From Cellulophaga sp. F20128 (GTDB taxonomy: Bacteria; Bacteroidota; Bacteroidia; Flavobacteriales; Flavobacteriaceae): DNA of 64,000 nucleotides. Positions within the stretch are counted from its first letter, which is position 1. The number at the start of each line of letters is the position of its first letter. The translations under genes were made by a program, and so were the position numbers. This document shows positions 43,495-53,750 of the stretch, one piece after another. The notes under the pieces are model-generated. The model made no database searches and was not told the origin of the DNA. It saw only the letters and a list, made by a program, of their open reading frames with translations. The DNA lies in assembly GCF_023015805.1 (NCBI RefSeq), contig NZ_JALKBA010000003.1:124001-188000 (forward strand), in the 5' to 3' direction.

Positions 43495-45906
43495 TTACTC
43501 CCTGCTTAATGTTAGTTTTATTTTTTTAAAGGGTTGTGGATAAGCCGTAATCCATAATTCAGGATTAAAACTGAGGTTTTCTTTATCATACCCCATCACA
43601 AAAACATCAATTTCTTTTCCTACCATACTAGCGTCAAGTGGAATATAATAGGTGTAGTTACTGTCTCTGCGGGCGGTCATAAACTCCCAGTTATTCGCTG
43701 GGTAAGACGATGCTCTGTCTGGTGCGCCAATATAAGTATCTCCCATTTTGGCAGCAGCATAGGCGCCTTCTACACCGTGTTTTCCGTTTAACGCAATACA
43801 GAGGTAACTTCCTTCAGCAATTTCGTCTAAAACTATTTTAGACTTCCATACTTTTTGTGCCTTTTTTTTGCTTGGATGAGCGAACAAGTTAGACGCTCTC
43901 CATAAGCTTCTGTCTACTTTTTTTCCGTTGGCGATTCCTTCAATTTCTACCAATTGCTGTGGACTATTTTTAAATCGTAGGTAACGTACTTTTTTTCCGA
44001 TGCTTATTTCTGATTTTATCGCAGCTAAATAGGTTAATTCTTCCCAGTGTACCAAATCGGTAGATATTTCAACAAAATTTCCTTCGCCGATTAATAAAGG
44101 CTGTAATCCAAACTCATTAGGAACACTGATTAGAAGTTTATCTAAAAAAGTGATTTCTCCTAAATCTAAGCGAAAAGCTCCTCCTTCAATACGAGTATCT
44201 ACGCGATACCGCTTAGAAGGCCAAAACCCAGTGTCTAAATCTCCATCAAACAAATTTTTATCCCAGATACCTCTATTCACAAATGCATCTTGATTGAAAA
44301 ATGCATCTCGTGCAGCTTTAACCGCTGGTATTGTGGTTTCGCCAGAACGTTCTAAAGAACGTACTTCTAAGGCATTGTTGTCTGCAGCAAACATGCTTGC
44401 TTCGTAGATGGCTTCAACATCAACCGGAATGGTTGTTTCTGCAAATGAATTAAGTTTGCGGTGATAGTTGTTTTTTAATTTGGTTCCTGAAAAATTAACT
44501 TTTAATTTTTTTCCATCCGCTAATTTTTGGGTGTTTTTTCCATTGATTTTAGCGGAACTAAATAAATTGTTGTTAAGGAGCTCAATGTTTGCAGTAGTTC
44601 CAGGCATTCCTAAAATTTCAATTTCAATTGGAGAACCAGGGATATTTTTAACGGTTTGGAAATTTGTTCCAGCTAAAATAGGATCGTTATCGGCTTCGGT
44701 AGTAGCAATAAATAGAGCTGATCTAAACGGAAGCACATCCACAGGAATGGTCTCACCTTTTGAAAATGTACCAATTAATTTTTCACTAGGATGTACTTGA
44801 AGTAATGTAATTTTTCCATCAGCTTTAAGTCCAATTTCTTCATCCAACTTTACAGAATACGTTGAAGTTTCCCAATTTAAGTTTCTAAGGCTTATTAATT
44901 GGGTTTTTCCATTTCCTCTAGACACAGCATTTGGTCCATAGGATTTATCTAACACCATACCATCTAGAAGGATATCTCTATACTTTTTGTGTAAATTATA
45001 GATGTATGCTAATTTTGAAAATTCATTCTCATTTAGTAACCAAGGGTTGCCATATATTTCTGGAGAAAGAATTAGGGCCCTGTTAAATGCCTGTAATATT
45101 AAATCATCTTCCCAATAATCGATACAAGACGAAATACATACCCCATGGTCTTCTGTTAAACGTTGTAGTTCTGGTACAAGTCCTCTAGACAATGCAGCAG
45201 CTCTGTTGTGAGGAGCTGTTACATTATTAGTCATGTGAATGTCTATATACGTTTCATTGCCTCCAAATAAGAAAGTTGTGGCATACGGTTTTGCTTTATC
45301 AAGACCCAGTCTGTGGTTTAATAAAATTAAATCAGGACTATGCACACGCGCTTCTTTCATCATCTTTATAAAAGCATCTTCTTTTTCTGGTCGTAATGGG
45401 CCGCAAACGGCATCAAATTTAAAGAGTGCAAATTCATAATCTCTACACAACTTAACCATTTCGTCAATACGCTTTTTTTCTTCTTCAGGCGTGTCTCCAA
45501 AACCATCAGGTCCACCCCAAACTCCTAAGCGTATACCAAGATCTTTTGCTTGCTTGTAAATAGGGTCAAAACCATTGGGGAATTGCTTTTTAAATCGATC
45601 TGAATAAATACTGCCATAGAAATTCTTACCATCAATAGCGCCGGCATCCATAGCATAAATGTCTAATTGCATCCCATACTCACTTTTAAGCCAACCAAAG
45701 AATTCTAGGTTAATTCTTGTGTGTTCATCAGTGGGCCCTTCATTTGTATTGTTGATCCAGCTAAAATATTGTGCTTTAGATGGTGTTCTTTCATCAGCAC
45801 CAGGGAAAACTTTTTCTTGCGCGGTTAAGCTTAAAAAAGAAATAAATACAAGTAAAAAAAGAAAAGGCTTCTTGTTAAAAAAGGACTGTAATGTTGTTTG
45901 TGTCAT
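43495..45906 (-). CDS. Putative secreted glycoside hydrolase, clan-D-like (alpha-galactosidase-like barrel) with discoidin-like module
   Basis: An 803-residue exported protein (signal ending SLTAQ) not assignable by eye to a named CAZy family. Residues about 45-330 look like a GH27/GH36-type TIM barrel: MQLDIYAMDAGA, LGIRLGVWGGPDGFGD, and FALFKFDAVCG with D165 at the position of a clan-D nucleophile. SSCIDYWEDDL (D263, D267) is a candidate acid/base region. Then come a beta domain (about 340-400), an unclassified middle, a discoidin/F5-F8-like segment (about 555-660, LDTGFWPSKRYR... RLDLGEITFLDKLLISVP) and another beta module. It lies beside the GH78 gene, so cleavage of a galactoside or deoxyhexoside of the same glycan is likely. 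Confidence 0.7.
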   Translation of the reverse strand: MTQTTLQSFFNKKPFLFLLVFISFLSLTAQEKVFPGADERTPSKAQYFSWINNTNEGPTDEHTRINLEFFGWLKSEYGMQLDIYAMDAGAIDGKNFYGSIYSDRFKKQFPNGFDPIYKQAKDLGIRLGVWGGPDGFGDTPEEEKKRIDEMVKLCRDYEFALFKFDAVCGPLRPEKEDAFIKMMKEARVHSPDLILLNHRLGLDKAKPYATTFLFGGNETYIDIHMTNNVTAPHNRAAALSRGLVPELQRLTEDHGVCISSCIDYWEDDLILQAFNRALILSPEIYGNPWLLNENEFSKLAYIYNLHKKYRDILLDGMVLDKSYGPNAVSRGNGKTQLISLRNLNWETSTYSVKLDEEIGLKADGKITLLQVHPSEKLIGTFSKGETIPVDVLPFRSALFIATTEADNDPILAGTNFQTVKNIPGSPIEIEILGMPGTTANIELLNNNLFSSAKINGKNTQKLADGKKLKVNFSGTKLKNNYHRKLNSFAETTIPVDVEAIYEASMFAADNNALEVRSLERSGETTIPAVKAARDAFFNQDAFVNRGIWDKNLFDGDLDTGFWPSKRYRVDTRIEGGAFRLDLGEITFLDKLLISVPNEFGLQPLLIGEGNFVEISTDLVHWEELTYLAAIKSEISIGKKVRYLRFKNSPQQLVEIEGIANGKKVDRSLWRASNLFAHPSKKKAQKVWKSKIVLDEIAEGSYLCIALNGKHGVEGAYAAAKMGDTYIGAPDRASSYPANNWEFMTARRDSNYTYYIPLDASMVGKEIDVFVMGYDKENLSFNPELWITAYPQPFKKIKLTLSRE

Positions 45907-45965
45907 TGTTTTTAATTCTAATGATTCGGTATTGTTAAGTGTAGCGCACTAATATGGGTATGTAC

Positions 45966-48422
45966 TTATTTTGGTGCTATAACAATGGTGTAATTGCCTT
46001 CGTTGAGTTCAAAATCAGCCGTTTTTAGCTCTTTATTAAAGGGTGCACCATCTTTGATAATGTTAATTTCTTGAGTAGTATTGAATTCCAATTGAATCAA
46101 AGCACTACTCGCTGCAGGAATTACAAAGGTGTATTCATATGAGTTAGGGGCAAGCTTCTTCCAATTGGATACAATGGTTCCATAAGGTGAATTGTATTTT
46201 GTATTCACAAATTCAAGTCCTTCAGGGGTGGCCGGTGTTAAAAAGAATCTTTTAAAACCAGGGTTTTCAGGATCGGGTTGTATACCACCTAACCATCTGT
46301 AAAACCATTCAGTTACAGAACCAAACATAGGGTGGTTGTTAGAAAATACGCCATCACTTTCTTTCCAAGTTTCCCACAGGGTGGTGGCTCCATTATCTAC
46401 CATAAACCCCCATCCTGGGTATGTTCTGCTATTTACAATATCAAATACAGTATCGGGTGAAATGTTTTTAGAAGCGGCTTCTAAAACGTATTTGGTGCCA
46501 AAAATGCCTGTATTGAAATGTCCGGAAGGGCCGTTGTTTATTGCTTTTTGTAAAGAATCTTTGGCAGCTCCAAGTTCAGCTTCTGGTATAATATTATGAT
46601 AAAGTAAGGTAGAAAATAAAGTCTGACGGTTTATTTTATTGGTTATAGGAGTGTCCCAAAATTTTGTTTTAATCAATCCTCTTAAATGTTTAGCAAGATC
46701 CCTATATTTAGATGCATTTTCTTCGTCGTTCATGACCTTAGCAAAGGTTTCCATAATTTCAGCACTTTGCAGGTAATGAGCTGTACCTGTTAATTGGACA
46801 GGCACGGGTTCTAAAGACTCATGATCGCTCAAACCTTTTTCAACCAAACCGTCAGGGTGAATTCTGGCTACTTTTTCCATCCACGTTTTATTCTTTTCAT
46901 ACATTTCCTTTACAAAATCGGTGTCATTGTAATAGAGGTATAAGTAGTACTGCGTGGTTAAATAAGCAGACTCCCAGCTGATACCACAGTATTGAACTCC
47001 TGCAAAAGGGGCAGTATCTACAAAGGAAGAATCTTTCATCGCGTCTACCCAGTCATAAACTGTTTTGCGGTAAATTCCGCGCATATCATAGTTGTTGATA
47101 TAGGCTTCGCTGGTTGCATTTAAATCGCCCCCATAACCAAATTTTTCTCGGGCAGGGCAATCAGACTGTACACTGATTAGATTTGATAAAAATGACCTTT
47201 GTGTGATATCTTGGATGTTATTCAGTAAGGCTGATGAACTGTTAAAACTATTGGAAGTATCAACACTAGTATTAAAGAAAAGACCTTGGATGTCTTGTAG
47301 TTTTGGTTCTTTTTCTAAGCCGATAATTTCCATATATCTGTAAGTATGGTATGTAAATTGGGGTTGAAACCAGGCTTCTTTAGAATCACCAATAATATAG
47401 CTATCAGTTTGCCAAGCGATATCTGGAGCACCAGGTCCGCCCACACCTTTTCTTTTAATTTGTCCTATAACAGTGGTCATTGGGTTTAATGTTCCGTCCT
47501 CATAAATACGCTCCCCAAACCTGAAATTGATACTATCTCCAGGCTTTCCGCTTAGTTTAATTTTATAAGTACCCGTAAAATTAACACCCATATCTACAAT
47601 ATAAACTCCCTTTTCAGGACTAGTAATGCCAGTGGGTTTTATAGTTTGAGTGACTTGTACTGGTGGAAAAAATGCCTTCTGTAATTCGCCGCCTGGGCCA
47701 TCGCTAAGTTTGGCAAAAGTCCATTGCTTATCGTCATAACCAACGGTGTTCCAATCTGCTATTTCTTGTCGTGCATCATAAACAGTCCCAATATAAACAC
47801 TGTTTTTTTGAATGGGACCATACGTGTACTTCCATGTGTTGTCTGTACTTATTTCTTCAGTTTCTCCATTAGCATACTCAATTAATAGTTTTGCCGTAAG
47901 TGTAGGTTTTCCTACTGTAAGGTCTTTCCTTAAGTTTCTGCGTCCCCACTTTCTTAAAGGAAGAGGATTGTAAAAACCATTCCCAAGGCTAACTCCTAAA
48001 CAGTTGGCGTTCTTGGTTATTTGGGCTGTGATATCGTACTCAGAAAAATAAATACGTTTGCTAAAATTGGTCCAAGCAGGGTCTAGAATGTTTTTTCCTA
48101 TTGGCTCACCGTTTATGGTAGCTTGGTAGTATCCAGCCGAAGTTATTAATAAACGAGCTGATGAAATTGAACTCTTTGGAGTAAACTCTTTCCGAAACAA
48201 TGGAGCAGGATGCGTTAAGTAAAACAAAGAATCAGTTTCTGGTAATTTTCTGTCGTACGTAATCCATTTGGCATCCTCTAATTTTAATTTTGCCACTTCA
48301 TCGCTCAGGGCAAGTAAAGGTTTTTGAGGTTCTGAACTAAAAAATGTTGGTACTATGAAACCAATAAGTACTACGACAACCAGTAGTAAAATTATGAGCG
48401 ATAATCTGTTTTTGTTTTTCAT
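45966..48422 (-). CDS. GH78 alpha-L-rhamnosidase
   Basis: Inverting exo-alpha-L-rhamnosidase, 818 residues. The N-terminus is a single hydrophobic helix without an obvious lipobox, so it may be secreted or anchored in the inner membrane facing the periplasm. Domains in order: N-terminal beta domains (about 45-330, with LLITSAGYYQATINGEPIG and YDARQE), an (alpha/alpha)6 barrel (about 400-740) and a C-terminal beta domain. The family signature DCPAREKFGYGGD gives D421, E426 (general acid) and D433; E684 in TLWETWKE is the general base. GSVTEWFYRWLGGI is a further signature. This enzyme links the run to the cytoplasmic rhamnose operon. Confidence 0.95.
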   Translation of the reverse strand: MKNKNRLSLIILLLVVVVLIGFIVPTFFSSEPQKPLLALSDEVAKLKLEDAKWITYDRKLPETDSLFYLTHPAPLFRKEFTPKSSISSARLLITSAGYYQATINGEPIGKNILDPAWTNFSKRIYFSEYDITAQITKNANCLGVSLGNGFYNPLPLRKWGRRNLRKDLTVGKPTLTAKLLIEYANGETEEISTDNTWKYTYGPIQKNSVYIGTVYDARQEIADWNTVGYDDKQWTFAKLSDGPGGELQKAFFPPVQVTQTIKPTGITSPEKGVYIVDMGVNFTGTYKIKLSGKPGDSINFRFGERIYEDGTLNPMTTVIGQIKRKGVGGPGAPDIAWQTDSYIIGDSKEAWFQPQFTYHTYRYMEIIGLEKEPKLQDIQGLFFNTSVDTSNSFNSSSALLNNIQDITQRSFLSNLISVQSDCPAREKFGYGGDLNATSEAYINNYDMRGIYRKTVYDWVDAMKDSSFVDTAPFAGVQYCGISWESAYLTTQYYLYLYYNDTDFVKEMYEKNKTWMEKVARIHPDGLVEKGLSDHESLEPVPVQLTGTAHYLQSAEIMETFAKVMNDEENASKYRDLAKHLRGLIKTKFWDTPITNKINRQTLFSTLLYHNIIPEAELGAAKDSLQKAINNGPSGHFNTGIFGTKYVLEAASKNISPDTVFDIVNSRTYPGWGFMVDNGATTLWETWKESDGVFSNNHPMFGSVTEWFYRWLGGIQPDPENPGFKRFFLTPATPEGLEFVNTKYNSPYGTIVSNWKKLAPNSYEYTFVIPAASSALIQLEFNTTQEINIIKDGAPFNKELKTADFELNEGNYTIVIAPK

Positions 48423-48504
48423 GTATTCCGTATTGAAATTATTTTTTTATACTCCTACTCAGGGTAGTCATTGTTGCTATCGATCTGTTGTAAAACAGTC
48501 TTTA

Positions 48505-51117
48505 TTAATTAGAAATTACCTTGGTATCTCCCCAGTTTCCAAACACTTTTTTACCAGAAAAATCTAGTAATATAAAGTTTAACCCGCTAACATCGATATC
48601 TATTTTAACAGGAGCATCTCCTTTTTTCATAGGGCCACTATCAAAAAGTACACGTCCTCCAAACTTTTCTTCAACCATAACTTGAAAACGGCCTGTTGCT
48701 CCTTTGGGTGAATTTTTACCCAAAGAAACCACGGCTTTAAAACGATCGGCTTTTCCGTTCAGGTTATACATCATTTCTGAATTGCTTTTAACCCCAAACC
48801 CTTTTTTATATTTCTTACGACCTATTTTCAGATGCTTTCCATGAAAATTTTTATCTTCAACTGGGGCATTTCCTTTTTTAAGCATATAATAGATATCACT
48901 TAAATAGGTGATTCCTGACTGGGTTACTGTATATTTTTCCTCAGACACTGGGATTGGCCCGCCTATAGGTGTACTGCCAACTGTGCCAATTTTAAGTAAT
49001 AGGTGTTCGTGTTTACCAAGGTTTTTAGTTGTAAAGGATCCATTAAATTCTCCAAGGTCTTTTTCTAACCAAAGGTCTCTTACATTTTGTGAACCCATTA
49101 CGCCAATTTGTTCCCAAAGAACGGTTATAGCTGCTATTTTTTCACTCTTGTTTAATAGTAAAACAGCTGTAGTACCATCGGCTAGCGGCTTATTGTAGAT
49201 TTCAATACTATCTTTATTGTAGACTCTATATCCTTGATGTGCCCTTGTGTCTTGATTGATAGCGATAACTTCAGAGGCAGTAAGAATATTTTTAACGTCA
49301 TCAGACATCACGCGTAAATCATTACCCGCCATAATTGGTGCTGCTAAAATACTCCATAGGCTAAAATGTGCTTTATCTTCTACAGTACTTTTTAGGTTTC
49401 CAACCTGCAACATATCAGGATCATTCCAACTATCGGGCCCAGCAAATTGCCACAAACCATTAAAGGCAGGGTGAATGGCACCATCCCCTCCAGAGGTTTC
49501 AGCACATCGGTACACAGATTGGATTCTTGGAAAAATATCACCTGAAGTACGCCAAAGTTGTCCGTAGTTTTTTCCGCCCCAAGCCCAAGCACCACTTCCA
49601 AAATCGGAAATACTCAAAATCATAGGTCTGCCAGTGTTTAAGATTGCCTTGTGGTATACATCAAAATCCTCTGTAGACAGTCTCCCGTTTTTTCTAGCAA
49701 AACAAGCATCTAATTTAATATAATCTACGCCCCACTCAGCAAAAGAATCCATATCTGTTTGTTCGTGTTCAAAACTACCCGGTAAATTCTGACAGGTTAA
49801 ATCTCCTCTACATTCGTAAATTCCGTATTTAAGGCCCTTGCTATGGATGTAATCACCAATCGCTTTCATTCCACTAGGGAATTTAATTGAATCAGCTACC
49901 AACTGTCCCTTTTCATTTCTTTCTGCAGCCATCCAAGCGTCGTCTAAAACCAAATATTTATAGCCTGCATCTCGCATACCAGAACTCACCATAATATCGG
50001 CAATTTCCTTTATTTTGTTTTCGTCGATATCCTTTTCAAAGGCATTCCAGCTATTCCATCCCACGGGTGGGGTAGGAGTTAGGTAGTTGTTGTCATAGCT
50101 GGCAACAGTTCTAGTTTTTTGAGAAATATTTTGAGCAGTTTGTGCCTTTTTTAAGGCTACCATAGCTTTGCCCATACCTTCTCCAATTTGAAGGTAAGCT
50201 TCCGCATTTCTATTCCAGTGATAAAATTGGTTTGCAGGTGAATTAGCGCTGTCAATATAAAAATCTCGTGTGTCCACAACCGATACGTTATCCTTAAATT
50301 CCGGGTAGTTCGTCATGGCCAACTGTGCATTCATTATGGAAAGTGCTCTTGGGTCCTTGTCTGCCCAACCCTTCATTCCTGTAGTTGCAATTACTACAGG
50401 GAGATTAGGTGTTCCTAGATCCTTGCGAACATCTTTAATAAAATGCACCAAATTTTCTTCATAGTATGGGTTTGCACTTTTTGTAACCCTATCATTCCAT
50501 CCTTGATGCCAGCCAAAGCCTGAAATTTCATAGCCTTCGCCTTTGTAGCCAGGAACATAATTTTGCAGACTGTCTAATACTTGATAAATGTTAGAAAGCA
50601 TTTTAACATAATAATAGCCAGTATCCTTTTCTTTAGCAGGCAATTTATGATACCCATTTGGGCCTACCGCGCTAGGGGAACGAAAATCTACCGCTATGGT
50701 TTTGCCACCCCAAGAAGTTTTAATAAGTAGGACTTTAGACCCATATTGATCACCTACTACGTTTCCAAATTCTAACTCGGGTCCAATTGTATGGTCCAAT
50801 GCTCCGTAACCGGCACTTAATTTTCCGGTTTTTAATTTTTCAAATTTGTCTTGGGTGTAAATAAAAACATCATCTCTTTTTGCCCAATCCCCATTGTCTT
50901 GGCGTAGGTGCTTGTAGGTACCCGTTTTATCGTTGTTAACTACCCAATTAAGATTGCCTTTCGCTCCTTTTTCCATTTCTCCGTGCCCTTGCATGTTCGA
51001 TTGCCCAGCCAAAATAAAAACCTTAATTGGTTCTTGTGCGTTGGCTTTTAAACCAAACAAGAGGGTGATTAGCAATAAAAAACAATGCTTGAAATAGGAT
51101 GTAGTTTGTCTGTTCAT
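48505..51117 (-). CDS. SASA esterase - GH27 alpha-galactosidase - NPCBM fusion, secreted
   Basis: An 870-residue bifunctional enzyme with a signal ending KANAQ. Residues about 30-335 are a SASA-type esterase (S40 in AGQSNMQG, GWHQGWND). Residues about 345-715 are GH27: PPVGWNSWNAF, LDDAWM, nucleophile D470 in YIKLDACFA, and D568 in WNDPDML as acid/base, then LAAPIMAGNDLR. The C-terminal 150 residues resemble an NPCBM-type galactose-binding module (KKGFGVKSNSEMMYNLNG, FKAVVSLGK). It would deacylate and remove alpha-D-galactose (or a related alpha-sugar) from the same oligomer. It lies between the triple-hydrolase and GH78 genes in the long run. Confidence 0.92.
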   Translation of the reverse strand: MNRQTTSYFKHCFLLLITLLFGLKANAQEPIKVFILAGQSNMQGHGEMEKGAKGNLNWVVNNDKTGTYKHLRQDNGDWAKRDDVFIYTQDKFEKLKTGKLSAGYGALDHTIGPELEFGNVVGDQYGSKVLLIKTSWGGKTIAVDFRSPSAVGPNGYHKLPAKEKDTGYYYVKMLSNIYQVLDSLQNYVPGYKGEGYEISGFGWHQGWNDRVTKSANPYYEENLVHFIKDVRKDLGTPNLPVVIATTGMKGWADKDPRALSIMNAQLAMTNYPEFKDNVSVVDTRDFYIDSANSPANQFYHWNRNAEAYLQIGEGMGKAMVALKKAQTAQNISQKTRTVASYDNNYLTPTPPVGWNSWNAFEKDIDENKIKEIADIMVSSGMRDAGYKYLVLDDAWMAAERNEKGQLVADSIKFPSGMKAIGDYIHSKGLKYGIYECRGDLTCQNLPGSFEHEQTDMDSFAEWGVDYIKLDACFARKNGRLSTEDFDVYHKAILNTGRPMILSISDFGSGAWAWGGKNYGQLWRTSGDIFPRIQSVYRCAETSGGDGAIHPAFNGLWQFAGPDSWNDPDMLQVGNLKSTVEDKAHFSLWSILAAPIMAGNDLRVMSDDVKNILTASEVIAINQDTRAHQGYRVYNKDSIEIYNKPLADGTTAVLLLNKSEKIAAITVLWEQIGVMGSQNVRDLWLEKDLGEFNGSFTTKNLGKHEHLLLKIGTVGSTPIGGPIPVSEEKYTVTQSGITYLSDIYYMLKKGNAPVEDKNFHGKHLKIGRKKYKKGFGVKSNSEMMYNLNGKADRFKAVVSLGKNSPKGATGRFQVMVEEKFGGRVLFDSGPMKKGDAPVKIDIDVSGLNFILLDFSGKKVFGNWGDTKVISN

Positions 51118-51135
51118 AGTGGAAATTATAATATT

Positions 51136-53706
51136 TTATTTGTTGCTATAGAAATAGCGGATTCTACAAGCGTTGCCTACCCTTTGTGAAGGATCTTCAT
51201 TTTCTATAATTTTAATCTGTAGCTTGTGTTTTGTATTTTTTAACCCACTAGCTAATGTAAAAAACCAAGGCAAATGTAAACTTCTACTCCAATTGGTTAG
51301 TAGGTCTAATTTTTGCCAAGTACCACCATCAATTCTGTAGCTAATTGTGCCAGAATCTGGTCCCGCGGCAACGGCTATTCCAACTGTATTACCAGTGAAA
51401 GTTAAAGTAGCCTTGCCTGAATTAATTTGTTCACTGATGAGCATGGGTACATCGGTGTAGTTATGTCTTGTTCCTTTACCGTCTTGAGGTTTCCAATTTT
51501 CTACTATTCTCCAATCGCCACTTAGTTTTGCAGTGTTAATATCTATGAGCATGCCTTTGTCATAATTAAACGGATCTATGGGGTCTGGTAAGTGGTAGCT
51601 GCCAATTTTATCATCTTCAGCCATAGGTCTGGTCCAAGCATTGTCTAAAAGGGTAAGCATGGAATGTGCATAGATACCTTGCCCAAATGGAGAGGGATGA
51701 AGGTTTTTAAAATCCTTGGTCCAGCTAAATTCACCAGCATCTATTCTATCTGTAACTTCCTTAGCTAGGTTTATTGTGGGAATGTTGTAGTGTTTTGCCA
51801 CTTTTTCGTGGTTTTGTATGACCTGTGGAATGATGCCGTTGCGATACGATTTCATTTTCCCTGGATCTACAAAATGCATGATGACAATATCAGTTGCAGG
51901 GTTTTTATAGCGGGCATGGCGCACAATACCTTCCATAGCGCGTATTTGCTCTTCGTTTGTTCTGCCATTTGTGTCATCATTTACGGCGGCTTCTTCAAAA
52001 AGTAAATCTACAGGGCCTCCTTTAAAAAGATCACGTTCCATTCTAAAAGCAGCTGGAGTACTACCTGTTGAAGGAATTCCTGCAGCGATAAACTCAAATT
52101 TTGTCTCTGGGAATTTAGTTTTTAAATAGTTTGTAATACTATCGCGCCAACCCCCATTATAGGTGATAGAACCTCCTAAAAAAGCCACTCGGCCCGTTTT
52201 TTCTCGCTGAAATTTAAGAAAGCTGTTTTGCAAACCACCCCTTAGGTTGTGATAGGCTGCTGAGTTCAAAATTGTAGGCTCCTTTTTTGTGTGGTATTTT
52301 ATAAAATCGGCTCCCAAGCGTGGTGTTTCAATGGGAAAATGATGGCCGTGTAAGGTTTGCTTTCCTTCGGTACAAGTAACTACAGTGGCTATTCCGCCCA
52401 GTTCAATATATTTGTTTATCAAGGGGAAGGTGTTCTCTTTTGGGGGTACCACAGAATCTGTTAAACTAATCATATGTAAGATGGGTACTTTTGCTTTGGC
52501 CAAGGCCTCAAGATTGTCTATAGGATTGTCCGCATATTGCTTGGCTTCAGCATCGGAAGAAAATCCATATTCTTCCTTTAAAATTTTCCAGTTCCTTTCA
52601 GAGCCAATACCGGTACCAAATCCGCCTGGCCAACTTGTAAAATCACATACAGGAGCTTCTGCATAGATACAACTTACAAGTTCTGGGTTTTTCTTGGCCC
52701 AGTTGTAAACAAATAAGCCACCACGACTAACGCCTTCCAAAGCAACTTTTACGCTAAAGTCATGAGACCTTATAAGGTATTTATAAAAACTATCCCAAGA
52801 TTTAACAGCTTTTGGGCTACCAAATTGATCGTCTGTATTTAGATAAGCAATATGATATCCTTCTGAAAGTAGAATGCTATCCATTTCAGTATGCCAACCA
52901 GGAAAACGTGCTCTCCATACCCATGGTTTACCACTGAGTGCGTTTGTAGGTTCAATAACAAAAGCATTTGTCTTGTTAAATTCAAACGTATATTTGGTGA
53001 ATCCTTTCCAATCGGATTTTTTCCCAGGGAAATTTTGTTCTACTAGAGTGGCTTTGTTTCCTGTAATTCCAGTGTAAACTAATTTTGCGATCTCACTAGC
53101 TCCTTTGGCATTCGGGTGGATATCATCCGGGAAAAAATCACCCTTTCTTAGCATTGGAGTATAAAGGTCAATTAAATTCAAATTTTGAGTGCGGGCAATT
53201 TCTGTAATTTTTGGATTAACCTCTTTTTCAACAATATCTGCACTAATTTTTTTGCCTCGTTGGTAGACTGGAACAGCTAGGCATAAATGAATTGTAGGTT
53301 TTGATGGTAAACTTTGAAAAGATTTAATTAATTTCAAATAATCAGCAGTAAACTCATCTTTATAAATCCAATTAAAGTCCTTGCTATCATTAGTACCTAA
53401 TTTAATTAGGATGATGTCTGGGTTGTAAGCTAAAGCTTGTTTGTAAGCACCTGTTTCAATATAAGGAGAATTTCCTTTGCTTAAAAGTGTTCGACCGCTG
53501 ACACCAAAATTTTTAACCTCATAGTCTTCTCCTAACATGCGTTCTAATTGTACAGGGTAGGCATCTTTAAGTCGGTCTTTAATACCATGGCCAACAGTAA
53601 TACTATTGCCAATACAAGCCACTTTTATTTTTTCTTTTTTCTGAGCTGTTCCAAAGGTGATAGCCAGTATAAAAAGCAAGGTAAATATGAATTTCATTTG
53701 TTTCAT
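51136..53706 (-). CDS. Three-domain hydrolase fusion: SGNH - alpha/beta hydrolase - SGNH
   Basis: An 856-residue secreted protein (signal ending FGTAQ) with three hydrolase domains. Domain 1 (about 25-215) is SGNH: S35 in CIGNSIT, LGTND, and DDIHPN. Domain 2 (about 225-475) is an alpha/beta hydrolase with nucleophile S327 in GVSRGG, an aspartate in SLTDSVVPP and a histidine in LHGHHFP. Domain 3 (about 490-715) is a second SGNH with S513 in LGGSIT and DPGK, but its last block reads FKNLHPSP, lacking the aspartate three residues before the histidine. A C-terminal beta domain follows. Expected activity is removal of different acyl groups (acetyl, methyl or aromatic esters) from the glycan. It lies 18 bases before the esterase/GH27 gene. 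Confidence 0.85.
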   Translation of the reverse strand: MKQMKFIFTLLFILAITFGTAQKKEKIKVACIGNSITVGHGIKDRLKDAYPVQLERMLGEDYEVKNFGVSGRTLLSKGNSPYIETGAYKQALAYNPDIILIKLGTNDSKDFNWIYKDEFTADYLKLIKSFQSLPSKPTIHLCLAVPVYQRGKKISADIVEKEVNPKITEIARTQNLNLIDLYTPMLRKGDFFPDDIHPNAKGASEIAKLVYTGITGNKATLVEQNFPGKKSDWKGFTKYTFEFNKTNAFVIEPTNALSGKPWVWRARFPGWHTEMDSILLSEGYHIAYLNTDDQFGSPKAVKSWDSFYKYLIRSHDFSVKVALEGVSRGGLFVYNWAKKNPELVSCIYAEAPVCDFTSWPGGFGTGIGSERNWKILKEEYGFSSDAEAKQYADNPIDNLEALAKAKVPILHMISLTDSVVPPKENTFPLINKYIELGGIATVVTCTEGKQTLHGHHFPIETPRLGADFIKYHTKKEPTILNSAAYHNLRGGLQNSFLKFQREKTGRVAFLGGSITYNGGWRDSITNYLKTKFPETKFEFIAAGIPSTGSTPAAFRMERDLFKGGPVDLLFEEAAVNDDTNGRTNEEQIRAMEGIVRHARYKNPATDIVIMHFVDPGKMKSYRNGIIPQVIQNHEKVAKHYNIPTINLAKEVTDRIDAGEFSWTKDFKNLHPSPFGQGIYAHSMLTLLDNAWTRPMAEDDKIGSYHLPDPIDPFNYDKGMLIDINTAKLSGDWRIVENWKPQDGKGTRHNYTDVPMLISEQINSGKATLTFTGNTVGIAVAAGPDSGTISYRIDGGTWQKLDLLTNWSRSLHLPWFFTLASGLKNTKHKLQIKIIENEDPSQRVGNACRIRYFYSNK

Positions 53707-53750
53707 TCTGTATGTTCTTAAGACATTAAATTGTGTTCAAAAAAAAAGGT

